A stretch of DNA of 64,000 nt, from assembly GCA_028865545.1 (NCBI GenBank), contig JAGWJY010000008.1, positions 25,189 through 89,188 on the forward strand. Direction: 5' to 3'. Below, piece after piece: positions 42,916 to 51,187 of this stretch (the stretch's first letter is position 1; every line of letters begins with the position of its first letter). Position numbers and translations under genes: made by a program. Below the pieces are notes generated by a model, which ran no database searches, had not been told where the DNA came from, and saw only the letters and a list, made by a program, of their open reading frames with translations. The stretch comes from Alphaproteobacteria bacterium. Its GTDB lineage: Bacteria; Pseudomonadota; Alphaproteobacteria; Micropepsales; Micropepsaceae.

Positions 42916-45672
42916 TCAGTACTTATACGACATGCCGAAGAGAAGGTTGGTCCCGAACAGCTTGTAGTATTCCGGGTGATGCGTGTTGCCGGCAAGATAG
43001 CTGTTCATCGGCGTATCGGTGAGGTTTTCTCCCGCGAAGCTCCAGGTTATGTCGTGCCAATTATACGACACCTGGACGTCGACCGTGTTCTCCGATGCCC
43101 CCTCGATAGACTGCAGCGTGCCGTCGAAGTTCGGCACTTCCTGCACATAGGAACTGCGATAGCGGTCGTTGATACGGAAGGAGAAGCCGCTCTTTTCGTA
43201 GTAGAAGCTGACATTGCCGGAGAACTTCGAAAGTTCCGGAATCTGCTTGTTGGGAGACGTGTTCGGGTCCGGGATGGCCACCGAACTCGCCAGCATGGTT
43301 CCCTGGGCCTGGACACCAAAACCGTCCAGGACGGAGGCAATGTGAGACAGGGCGAAGTTGCCGCCGATGACGACACCCTCCAATGAGCCACCATTACCGT
43401 TCACATACTCGGTGACCGCGCCTTGCCACAGCTGCGGCGTCGGCGTCCCGAGGCTCGAATAGGGGTGGAAGTCGCCGATCGTCGTCTTGTCGTAGATGAA
43501 GGACTCAAGGTTCTTGTAGAAACCTTCCACAAAAATGGCCTCGCCCGGCGCGTAGTAATATTCGTAGGTGACGTCGACGTCGTCCGACCGCCAGGGCTTC
43601 AGCGTCGGATTGGCCAGCGTCCCGCTCCAGGGCGAGGTCGCCAGGCTCGTCGAGTTGGCCTTCGTGGAGTCGTAATTGACGGTGGTGCCGCCGCCCATCG
43701 AGTCGAAGCGCGGCCTTGCCATCGAACGCCCGGCACCCAAGCGGATCTGTTTGTCGTCCGTGAGCTGCCAGGTCAGATTCAAGCTGGGCAGAATGTCCCA
43801 GTACTGTGTTTCGACGGAGTAAGGCGTGAAGGTGTAGTTGGGCCAGTTGCCGCTCTGCGCGGCGGCGTCGACTGTCTGATCGCTGTGCACAAACTGTACG
43901 CCGACATTACCGGTCAGCGCCTTGCCCATGAGTTGCGCATCGATCCGGCTCTCGATGTAAGGCGTCAAGACCTTCTCACGAACATCCCAATTATGCACCA
44001 CCTCGTCGTTGCGCTCGAGGTAGGTATAGGCGCCGCTGGTCCAGGCGGTCTTGGGATTGATGCTGAACATGGCCGGCAAGCCGAACGCGCTCAGATCCGT
44101 CGGCCTCAAGAGCCAGCCTGAAGGAATGGGCTGCGACTCGTTCTGGCTGTTGAGAGCGCCAATGCCTTCGTGGTCGATATAGTCCTTCGTGCGCATGGAA
44201 TAGCTGACGCCAAGCTCGATATCGGCGAAAATGCTGCCGCCAAGATCACGCTGCACCGACCAGGTGGTATCCCGGATGACGTCATTGGAGAGTATGTGCT
44301 GGTTATAAGCGGAGCCGTACATGGCGCCGAAATTTCCGCCGACGGTTCCGTTCGGCCACGACGTCGGCCACCATCCCTGTTGCCACGACAGGTTTTCCCC
44401 AAGGGCGATCGCCGGATTGTTGGCCAGCTGCAGGGACCAACTGGAGATACCGATCATGCCTTGCGCGCCGGCACCCGCAGTCAGCGTCGCGGTACTCGTG
44501 TTCTGCGTCCCGTTGGTGCCAAAGCCACTGTAGAGTTCGATACGGGAATTGTTGCGATCGGCTTCGGAGAAGCCAAAATCGGCCTTTAACGACCACGGGC
44601 CGGCGCTGTAGACGGCGGTACCACCCAGCGAATACTGCTTCGAGCGGTCGTCGTAACTGTAGTTCAGCAGCTGCGGTGTCACGATCCAACTGCTGACGCC
44701 CTGGCTCGGCGTGCCGACCGCCGTTGCGTTGCCGCAGCAGGCTGTCTGGATTTCAGCGCCACGGATAATCGCGCTGTCGTCGTAAAAGGAATAGAACCCG
44801 TCGACCGTAACCTGGAAGTGTGACGACGGCCTGTATTGGACCGTGCTGATGACGCCGGTGCGGGCCAGCGTGTCGCTGCGAACCTGATCCTGGAGACCGG
44901 ACACGACATCATTTGGCTGGTTGAAACCGTAAGGATGCTGCGCGTAAATCTGGTTGGGCGAGGACATGGTCGCAAATCCCACCATGACGCCCAGCTTATC
45001 GTTATCAAACTGGTCGACATAGGAGACGTTGACGCGTCCGCCCAAGGCAGAGGCGCCCGGCTGCAGCGCGCCGCGTGTATCGTATTCGCCCTGCCCGCCG
45101 ACCACGATGGTCGTCTTGTCGTAATCAAGCGGACGAATGGTCTCGAGGTCGACCGTGGCGATTGCGGAATTCACGAGAGCAGCATCGCCGGTCTTGTAGA
45201 CCTTGACAGCGCTCATGAGCTCGGCCGGATATTGATCGAACTGAATAACGCGGTTGTTGTCGGTTGAAGCCTGCGGGCGCCCGTTGAACAGCGTCGCCGT
45301 CATCGATGGCGGCAAGCCGTTAACCGAAATATCCTGCCAGTGGCCGTTGTTGTCGCGCTGGGATGCAAGGCCCGGCAAACGGGCGAGCGAGTCGGCGATG
45401 GACGAGTCGGGCAGCTTGCCGATGTCTTCCGCCGTGATCGCCTCGATGATGTCTTCGCTGTGCTTTTTCAAATCGAGCGAGGCCGCGATGCTCGCACGAA
45501 AACCGGTCACCACGACCGTTTCCACCGATGCGTTCGACTGGTCCGTCTGTGCCATCGCGGCGGTGCCCGTCGCCAGCAGTAATGCGGCGACGCTCGTCGC
45601 CGTTGCACCGAAAGCGGCGATGCGCCGCTTAAGAGCCGGCCGTGCGGCCTGGCCAAACTGAAACTGATCCAT
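42916..45672 (-). CDS. TonB-dependent receptor, probably for maltodextrins
   Basis: 918 residues. Long leader with RR and hydrophobic core ending AAMAQ (about residue 42), TonB-box-like VETVVVTGFRASI, plug with EAITAEDIGKLPDSSIADSLARLPGLASQR, SVNGLPPSMTATLFNGRPQ and DQYPAELMSAVKVYK, C-terminal barrel ending in LLFGMSYKY. The plug closely follows that of Caulobacter MalA-type receptors. First gene of receptor - GH13 - GH13 - lacI; operator candidate 2 lies 138 bases upstream. Confidence 0.95.
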   Translation of the reverse strand: MDQFQFGQAARPALKRRIAAFGATATSVAALLLATGTAAMAQTDQSNASVETVVVTGFRASIAASLDLKKHSEDIIEAITAEDIGKLPDSSIADSLARLPGLASQRDNNGHWQDISVNGLPPSMTATLFNGRPQASTDNNRVIQFDQYPAELMSAVKVYKTGDAALVNSAIATVDLETIRPLDYDKTTIVVGGQGEYDTRGALQPGASALGGRVNVSYVDQFDNDKLGVMVGFATMSSPNQIYAQHPYGFNQPNDVVSGLQDQVRSDTLARTGVISTVQYRPSSHFQVTVDGFYSFYDDSAIIRGAEIQTACCGNATAVGTPSQGVSSWIVTPQLLNYSYDDRSKQYSLGGTAVYSAGPWSLKADFGFSEADRNNSRIELYSGFGTNGTQNTSTATLTAGAGAQGMIGISSWSLQLANNPAIALGENLSWQQGWWPTSWPNGTVGGNFGAMYGSAYNQHILSNDVIRDTTWSVQRDLGGSIFADIELGVSYSMRTKDYIDHEGIGALNSQNESQPIPSGWLLRPTDLSAFGLPAMFSINPKTAWTSGAYTYLERNDEVVHNWDVREKVLTPYIESRIDAQLMGKALTGNVGVQFVHSDQTVDAAAQSGNWPNYTFTPYSVETQYWDILPSLNLTWQLTDDKQIRLGAGRSMARPRFDSMGGGTTVNYDSTKANSTSLATSPWSGTLANPTLKPWRSDDVDVTYEYYYAPGEAIFVEGFYKNLESFIYDKTTIGDFHPYSSLGTPTPQLWQGAVTEYVNGNGGSLEGVVIGGNFALSHIASVLDGFGVQAQGTMLASSVAIPDPNTSPNKQIPELSKFSGNVSFYYEKSGFSFRINDRYRSSYVQEVPNFDGTLQSIEGASENTVDVQVSYNWHDITWSFAGENLTDTPMNSYLAGNTHHPEYYKLFGTNLLFGMSYKY

Positions 45673-45810
45673 TTATTTCTCCCCGAATACTTGTGACCGG
45701 CACAAGACACTTGCCCTCAGGTTCGTTCCTAACGGGTCATGTTCTGCAATCGAATGGCGATTGCGTGCTCGGGCGGATCATCGTTTGCACCCGTTGCGAA
45801 GCCAACACTC

Positions 45811-45823
45811 TGCATACGTATTC
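45811..45823 (-). promoter_or_regulatory. LacI-type operator candidate 2 (TGCATACGTATTC), upstream of TonB receptor
   Basis: Reverse complement of the 36336 site, 138 bases before the receptor ATG, in a 430-base gap with no gene. On the receptor strand it reads GAATACGTATGCA, the same orientation relative to the start as in the other three cases. Confidence 0.75.
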
Positions 45824-46015
45824 ACAATTGATGCGGCGGCTAATTCGAAACGCCGTGGCATTTCTACCAAACCGCAAAGTCATCACCACGGACGCCTCTT
45901 CCAAGAGAGTGTTAGCGGTCACAATGTCCAAGCTGCCGCCACGGCACCAGCGTCGCAACGCCGCACGGCGGCAATCGGCGATACCAAAACAGTGCCAACG
46001 CGTTTCTGCGGGCAA

Positions 46016-46066
46016 CGGAATACGCGCCCGGGCCTGATCGTCAGATGAACGGCATGGCGTATTCCG
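46016..46066. repeat. Inverted repeat CGGAATACGC ... GCGTATTCCG with inner hairpin
   Basis: Ten-base perfect arms at 46016-46025 and 46057-46066 enclose a second small hairpin (CTGA-TCG-TCAG, 46034-46044). It lies 38 bases past the stop of the GH13 gene at 46104 and about 350 bases before the TonB receptor. There is no T-run, so it is not a standard terminator. The GAATACG arms resemble half of the LacI operator, so it could be a pair of weak auxiliary sites. Confidence 0.5.
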
Positions 46067-46103
46067 CCCGGCTGCACGATCCGCGCAGCCACACCGGCAT
46101 CTC

Positions 46104-47843
46104 CTATTTCACCCGCCCGACATAGACGCCAAAGGGCGGTAACTCCACATCCGTCAATGAGCTGGGCGCCTGCGCGCCCGGCGTTTCCAGCAATCTCTCA
46201 AGCTGCTTGCCGCGGACACCATATGACTCCAGATCAAAGCTGGTCTTCCGAGGTTGTGCCGTAAAGTTGCACGCCACAACGACGGCTTCGCCGTCGGGCG
46301 CGATGCGCAGCCACGACAACACATTCGGATCGTTGACGTTGAGCATTACCTGCCGGCCCGTGTGCAGCGCCGCATCCGTGTGCTTGAGCCGGATCAGTTC
46401 CTTGTACCAGGTCAAGATCGAAGCCGGCTTATCTTCCTCCACTGCGACGTTCGCCGTCTGATAACTTGGCGGGATAGGCAGCCATGTCTTGGCATTGGGG
46501 GATGAGAAGCCCGCGTTGGCACCAGCACTCCATTGCATCGGCGTGCGTTCGCCGTCACGCCCCTTATCCTTGGGCCAGCCGACAATGCCGACGGGATCAC
46601 GCACGTCCGCCTTGCGCGTCGGCGGCGTCGTGACCATGCCGACCTCGTCGCCGTAATAGAATAAAGCGGTGCCGCGCGAAGCAAAGAGCACGGTCGCCAG
46701 AACCCGGCCGATATCCTGATTGTGCACGCCGTCGCCATAACGATCCCAGCGGGGGTTATCGTGATTGTCGAAGATAAGGAGCGGCTCATTGCCGTCGATG
46801 TCCGTTTCGACCTCATTGAGGCGGCGGCGAAACAGGTTCACATCGAGCTTGTTGATGAAGCCGACCTGCATATCCATCGGCAATTCGAGTTCGTCTTCAT
46901 GGCTACCGTACATGGCGCGCAGATCGGCAATCGAGCTCACATAGGTCTCACCGATCAGAACGACATGGCGGCCGACATAGCTGTCCGCCACCTTGCGCAA
47001 TTGGCGCAGCACATCGTGGATTTGCGGCAGATTGTTGGTGCGCGTGTCATCCAGTTTTGGATCGCCAAAGGCGTTGATTACCGGCTTTCCAGACGTATCG
47101 CGCACGATGCCTTCGTCACGCAGCTTGGGGTCTTCATACAGCGTGGTGATAGCGTCGAGGCGGAACCCCGCGACCCCTCGCCGAATCCAGAAGCGCTCAA
47201 CGTCGTACATCGCCTTGCGGACCGCCGGATTGCGCCAGTTGAGGTCCGGCTGCTGGATGTAGAATTTGTGGTAGTACCATTGCTTGGTTTTGGCGTCGTA
47301 CTGCCAGGCCGAGTGGCCGAAGACAGACTGCCAATTGTTCGGCGGTTGCCCCGGGCCTTTGCCGTCGCGCCAGATATACCAGTCGCGCTTGGGGTTGTTG
47401 CGGGAACTCTCAGATTCCTGGAACCATGGGTGCTTGTCCGAAGTATGGTTCAGCACCAGATCCATGATGATACGGATATTGCGCTTCTTCGCTTCCGCCA
47501 CCAGGTGATCGAAGTCCTGCAAAGTGCCGTACTGCGGATCAATGCTGTCGTAATTGGAGATATCGTAGCCGAAATCGACTTGCGGCGACGGATAGATCGG
47601 CGTCAACCATATGGCGTCGACGCCGAGCGATTTCAGATAATCGAGCCTTGACGTGATGCCATTGATATCACCGACGCCGTCACCGTTGGAATCCTGAAAA
47701 CTACGCGGATAAATCTCATAGATGACCGCCCCTTTCCACCAAGGCCGCGAACTGGCCGATGCGGGCGACTGCGCCAGGGCGGCGGTTCCGAGCATGGCGG
47801 CGCCGAGCGCGACGACAGCACACCAGCGTGCCAATGCCTTCAT
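46104..47843 (-). CDS. Exported alpha-glucosidase, GH13
   Basis: 579 residues with a signal peptide (MKALARWCAVVALGAAMLGTAALAQ). GH13 regions: I DLVLNHTSD, II GFRLDAITTLYED, III LIGETYVSS, IV FDNHDNPR. N-terminal WWKGAVIYEIYPRSFQDSNGDGVGDINGI parallels the cytoplasmic enzyme at 39291, so the two are paralogues acting in different compartments. Releases glucose from short alpha-glucans in the periplasm. Single gene, divergent from glucokinase; two operator candidates lie between them. Confidence 0.95.
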   Translation of the reverse strand: MKALARWCAVVALGAAMLGTAALAQSPASASSRPWWKGAVIYEIYPRSFQDSNGDGVGDINGITSRLDYLKSLGVDAIWLTPIYPSPQVDFGYDISNYDSIDPQYGTLQDFDHLVAEAKKRNIRIIMDLVLNHTSDKHPWFQESESSRNNPKRDWYIWRDGKGPGQPPNNWQSVFGHSAWQYDAKTKQWYYHKFYIQQPDLNWRNPAVRKAMYDVERFWIRRGVAGFRLDAITTLYEDPKLRDEGIVRDTSGKPVINAFGDPKLDDTRTNNLPQIHDVLRQLRKVADSYVGRHVVLIGETYVSSIADLRAMYGSHEDELELPMDMQVGFINKLDVNLFRRRLNEVETDIDGNEPLLIFDNHDNPRWDRYGDGVHNQDIGRVLATVLFASRGTALFYYGDEVGMVTTPPTRKADVRDPVGIVGWPKDKGRDGERTPMQWSAGANAGFSSPNAKTWLPIPPSYQTANVAVEEDKPASILTWYKELIRLKHTDAALHTGRQVMLNVNDPNVLSWLRIAPDGEAVVVACNFTAQPRKTSFDLESYGVRGKQLERLLETPGAQAPSSLTDVELPPFGVYVGRVK

Positions 47844-47991
47844 TTGCTTAACTCCCTGGAGGGAGCTGGCCGGCGATAGGCGCGCACCCTGTTGTTGCGG
47901 GATGGATTCTTGACGCCACCCTCACAAATTTCGATACCCTATCGGAAGCGTGCCCGACAAATACCTCCGATGCAAAGTTGACCTGGTGCCC

Positions 47992-48004
47992 TGCATACGT
48001 ATTC
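47992..48004 (-). promoter_or_regulatory. LacI-type operator candidate 3, GH13 side of the divergent promoter region
   Basis: TGCATACGTATTC, 148 bases before the GH13 start at 47843. It is 55 bases from candidate 4 in the opposite orientation, so each site faces its own gene. Confidence 0.75.
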
Positions 48005-48046
48005 GGGCGCATCCTTCAAGCGGCCGGTCCGTCAGAGTCATTGTAT

Positions 48047-48059
48047 GAATACGTATGCA
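48047..48059 (+). promoter_or_regulatory. LacI-type operator candidate 4, glucokinase side of the divergent promoter region
   Basis: GAATACGTATGCA, 144 bases before the glucokinase ATG. Flanking bases (TGTAT before, TGCA after) extend the dyad slightly. Confidence 0.75.
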
Positions 48060-48203
48060 TGCAATTGGCAGCCTGTCTCACCGGAGTAAGTTCCAAAACC
48101 GGGACGCTGGAAGACGACGGGAGAAGCCCGACATGAGAATAACGGGACCCGTGACGGTCAAGGTGCCGTCTGTCTGCGCCGCATTCACCGACGTGCCGCA
48201 TCA

Positions 48204-49241
48204 ATGACATTCGCTCCGCTTCGCGAACTCGGCGCAACGTCTACCGGGCAACGCCATTTGACCGAGAGATCGTCGTCTCAGTTGCGCCTCGTCAGCGACA
48301 TCGGCGGGACCAATGTCCGGCTCGCCGTGGCCGACCTTTCGAACAAAGCACCGCGCCTCGACCTCTGCCGCCATTTCCTGCGTGCCGATTTTGCACGGTT
48401 CGAAGATGTGGTCGAACTCTACTTGCGTGAAGAAAAGGTGGCGGGAAACATCGGCAGCGCCGTCGTCGCCGTCGCCGGTCCGGTCGAGAACGGAGAGGTC
48501 AGACTAACCAACGGCCAGTGGCACATTTCCGAAGGGGCGCTGAAGCATTTCGGCTTCACGCGCGTCAGGCTCGTGAATGACTACGTCGCGCTCGCGTTAT
48601 CGGCCGTACATCTCGGCGCCGACGAACTCGGCGCCATCGGCAGCGCCAGCAATGGCGGCTCGGACGGCACCATCGCCATCGTGGGAGCCGGCACGGGCCT
48701 GGGGGTCTCCGCGCTGGTTCGCGGCGCGGAAGGCGTCTGCGTCACAGCGACCGAGGGCGGACATATTGGCCTGGCACCCGAAGATGACGTCGAGATCGAG
48801 ATTCTCAGATTGCTGACGCAGCGCTTCGGGCGCGTGTCCGCAGAGCGCGTGCTCTCCGGTCCCGGGTTGACCAATCTGCATTGGGCGCTTGGCAATTTGC
48901 AGGGCGAAATTCCGGAATCGCTGCCGCCGGACGAGATTGCACGCCGGGCCACGTCGCGCACGGACGCGCTTTGTGTGGCGGCGCTCGACCGGTTTTGCGG
49001 CTTCTATGGCAGCTTTGCCGGCGATATCGCTCTGGCGTACGGCGCACGCGGCGGCGTGTATCTGGGTGGCGGAATCGCGCCCCGCTATCTCGATTGGCTG
49101 CGGGCCAGCAGCTTCCGGCACAGATTCGAGAATAAAGGCCGTCTGCACGGCTATGTCGCCACCATCGAGACGAAGGTCATCATTTCACCTTACGCAACAT
49201 TGCTGGGTGCAGCCTGCAGCTCGCTGGACGGGAGCAGATAG
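48204..49241 (+). CDS. glk: Glucokinase
   Basis: 345 residues, of which the first 28 precede the family start LVSDIGGTNVRLAVADL (ATP phosphate motif). Further landmarks: AVAGPVENGEVRLTNGQW, LVNDYVALALS, GAGTGLGVSALV, ATEGGHIGLAP, and LGGGIAPRYLDWL near the C terminus. This is the bacterial Glk family, not ROK. Phosphorylates glucose released by the alpha-glucosidases, the entry to glycolysis or the Entner-Doudoroff route. Under a LacI-type operator, so probably induced with the locus. Confidence 0.95.
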   Translation: MTFAPLRELGATSTGQRHLTERSSSQLRLVSDIGGTNVRLAVADLSNKAPRLDLCRHFLRADFARFEDVVELYLREEKVAGNIGSAVVAVAGPVENGEVRLTNGQWHISEGALKHFGFTRVRLVNDYVALALSAVHLGADELGAIGSASNGGSDGTIAIVGAGTGLGVSALVRGAEGVCVTATEGGHIGLAPEDDVEIEILRLLTQRFGRVSAERVLSGPGLTNLHWALGNLQGEIPESLPPDEIARRATSRTDALCVAALDRFCGFYGSFAGDIALAYGARGGVYLGGGIAPRYLDWLRASSFRHRFENKGRLHGYVATIETKVIISPYATLLGAACSSLDGSR

Positions 49242-49396
49242 TTCGCTCGTGCCTTTGCCGATGGCGTTTGGCAGTCCGTGGAATTGTCGCCGCCGTCAGG
49301 CGACCGCCAGGCATTCGATCGTGGCGCGAAGTCCGGCCGCAGCACCGGATCCATTGCCCGGCAGCGGCTCAAAACGACCTAACCCATTGAAACCAA

Positions 49397-49473
<77 letters not shown>

Positions 49474-49582
49474 ATCTTGGAGCCAAGCCAAGGAGGACGG
49501 GCTTTTTAGGCAAGAGGGGGGCCGCTGTCCAGCGCCCCCCTCCGTTACGCCCCCCAAGAATTTTTCGAGGAAATACCTCTCA

Positions 49583-50908
49583 TTAATGGTAGGCGAGCTG
49601 CAGCCCCACCAACGTGACCCCCATGTTGACCGACCCGGTCAAAGAGCCCCGCGCCGCGTTTCCGGGGTCCGCCACGGACAGGGCGATCGCGGCGTGGCTG
49701 GCGAACAGATGACTGATGCCGAAATCGACGTCGATATGGTCGTTCCAGCGATAGCCGACGCCGCCGGACAGCCAGATGCGGCTTGAATCCGGGATGCCGG
49801 GGGTCCGCCACTGGTTGCGGGTCGGCGATTCGTCGTAGCCCGTGCCCAGGCGCAGGGTCCATTGCTCGTCCGGGCGATACTCGGCGCCCAGCGACCCGAA
49901 CCAGGTGTCCTTGTAGTTCATCGTGCTCAGATCGGGCGACTGCACCGGATTGCCGGCGGTGATCAGCAGCTGCTTGAAAGCACTCCAGCCCGTCCACTCG
50001 ACGGTGGCCAGCGCCGTCCATTGGTCGTCGAGCTGCCAGCGGGTGCCGAAGGTGGCGACCGCAGGCGTCGCGAACGGCGCCGACGCCGTGGTATCGGCAA
50101 AGGCCCCGGTCATCGCCTTCAGCGTGGCGCCGATCCCGTACGGATCGAGGGTGAAGACCTCGTTTCCCTGCAAGGTGTGATCGATCTGCGAGCGGTAGGA
50201 GAGTCCCAGCGACATATCCGGGCACGGCTTCCATTGCGCGCCGACGACATAGCCCTCGGCCCAGTCGTCGGCCTTCAGCATGGCGAAGCCGTCCATCGCG
50301 CCGGGCATGGCGCCCGGGAAATGATACAGCGCGCCGATGGTGCCGAAGTCGATCGCCTTGCCCAGCGAGCCCTTGACGTACTGCACCTGCACGCCGACGC
50401 CGACCGAAAGCTCGGGCGTCGGCTGATAGGCGACCATGGGCGTGATGTTGTAGGTCTTCACATTGCTCATGGTGGCGTAGTAGCGGCCCACCCAGTTGTT
50501 GGCGTAGTCCGTGATCATCCCCCAGGGCGAGGTGACCGAGAGACCGAGGGAGATCTGGTCGGTGACGCGGGCGCGCAGCGCGAAGGCGGGAACGAGCGCG
50601 GTGTTGACGATGTTGTTGGGATTGCCGACGCCGGCGATCGGCGTTCCCGCGGCCGTCCTGGCGGTGAAGACACCGTTCGAGAAAGGCAGCACGCCGGTGG
50701 CGCTTGCGGAAACGTCCCAATCCTTCACGTCGCCCAGCAGCGCGGGGTTGAAGGCGATGGTCGAGGCTTCGTCGCCGCTGGCGGCAGCACCGGCATAAGC
50801 CGTGCCCATGGTGCGGGCGCTGAATTCGCGCAAGCCGTAGCCTGTCGCATACGCCGACGTCGTGAGCACGCAAGACGCCAAAAGAATTGTCAGTGACGCA
50901 CGGCGCAT
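49583..50908 (-). CDS. OmpP1/FadL-family outer-membrane transport protein
   Basis: 441 residues from the ATG at 50908 (GGGGAGGCGG upstream). Signal peptide MRRASLTILLASCVLTTSAYA. Mature N terminus TGYGLREFSARTMGTAYAGAAASGDEASTIAFNPALL is the FadL hallmark (N-terminal plug, NPA block), followed by barrel strands with SPWGMITDY and a C terminus GVTLVGLQLAYH. The family moves long-chain fatty acids or other hydrophobic compounds across the outer membrane. The substrate here is unknown; neighbours give no hint. Confidence 0.92.
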   Translation of the reverse strand: MRRASLTILLASCVLTTSAYATGYGLREFSARTMGTAYAGAAASGDEASTIAFNPALLGDVKDWDVSASATGVLPFSNGVFTARTAAGTPIAGVGNPNNIVNTALVPAFALRARVTDQISLGLSVTSPWGMITDYANNWVGRYYATMSNVKTYNITPMVAYQPTPELSVGVGVQVQYVKGSLGKAIDFGTIGALYHFPGAMPGAMDGFAMLKADDWAEGYVVGAQWKPCPDMSLGLSYRSQIDHTLQGNEVFTLDPYGIGATLKAMTGAFADTTASAPFATPAVATFGTRWQLDDQWTALATVEWTGWSAFKQLLITAGNPVQSPDLSTMNYKDTWFGSLGAEYRPDEQWTLRLGTGYDESPTRNQWRTPGIPDSSRIWLSGGVGYRWNDHIDVDFGISHLFASHAAIALSVADPGNAARGSLTGSVNMGVTLVGLQLAYH

Positions 50909-50971
50909 GAAACCGCCTCCCCGTTTTGTGTTGTTACTTTGAAGCAATCATAACAACGGGGGAGAGCGTCG

Positions 50972-51187
50972 CTAAGCTAGGTGCGACAATTGGGACGCGG
51001 CGTCGTCATCGTCGGGATCGTCTTCTTCCACGGCAGGAATCGCGTAAGCGCCTTTCAGCCAACGACCGAGATCGAGATCCGCACAACGCTGCGAGCAGAA
51101 CGGACGAAATTGCGCGACTGAGACTTTCTTGCAAATCGGGCACGCGCCCGTCCCAGATTTTTTGCGTCCGCTTTCAGGTTCCGACAT
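50972..51187 (-). CDS. yacG: DNA gyrase inhibitor / zinc-binding protein YacG
   Basis: 71 residues from the ATG at 51187; an in-frame start at 51214 would add nine. Zinc ribbon CPICKK...FCSQRC followed by ADLDLGRWL, the YacG signature, and an acidic tail (EEDDPDDDDA). Family members bind GyrB and inhibit gyrase in E. coli. The start lies inside the last codons of rng, the common alphaproteobacterial arrangement. Confidence 0.93.
   Translation of the reverse strand: MSEPESGRKKSGTGACPICKKVSVAQFRPFCSQRCADLDLGRWLKGAYAIPAVEEDDPDDDDAASQLSHLA

Noticed and set aside
49545..50873. 442-codon minus-strand frame overlapping the FadL gene in another frame
   Set aside because: Arginine-rich, no signal peptide; the FadL frame has signal peptide, NPA block and ribosome site.
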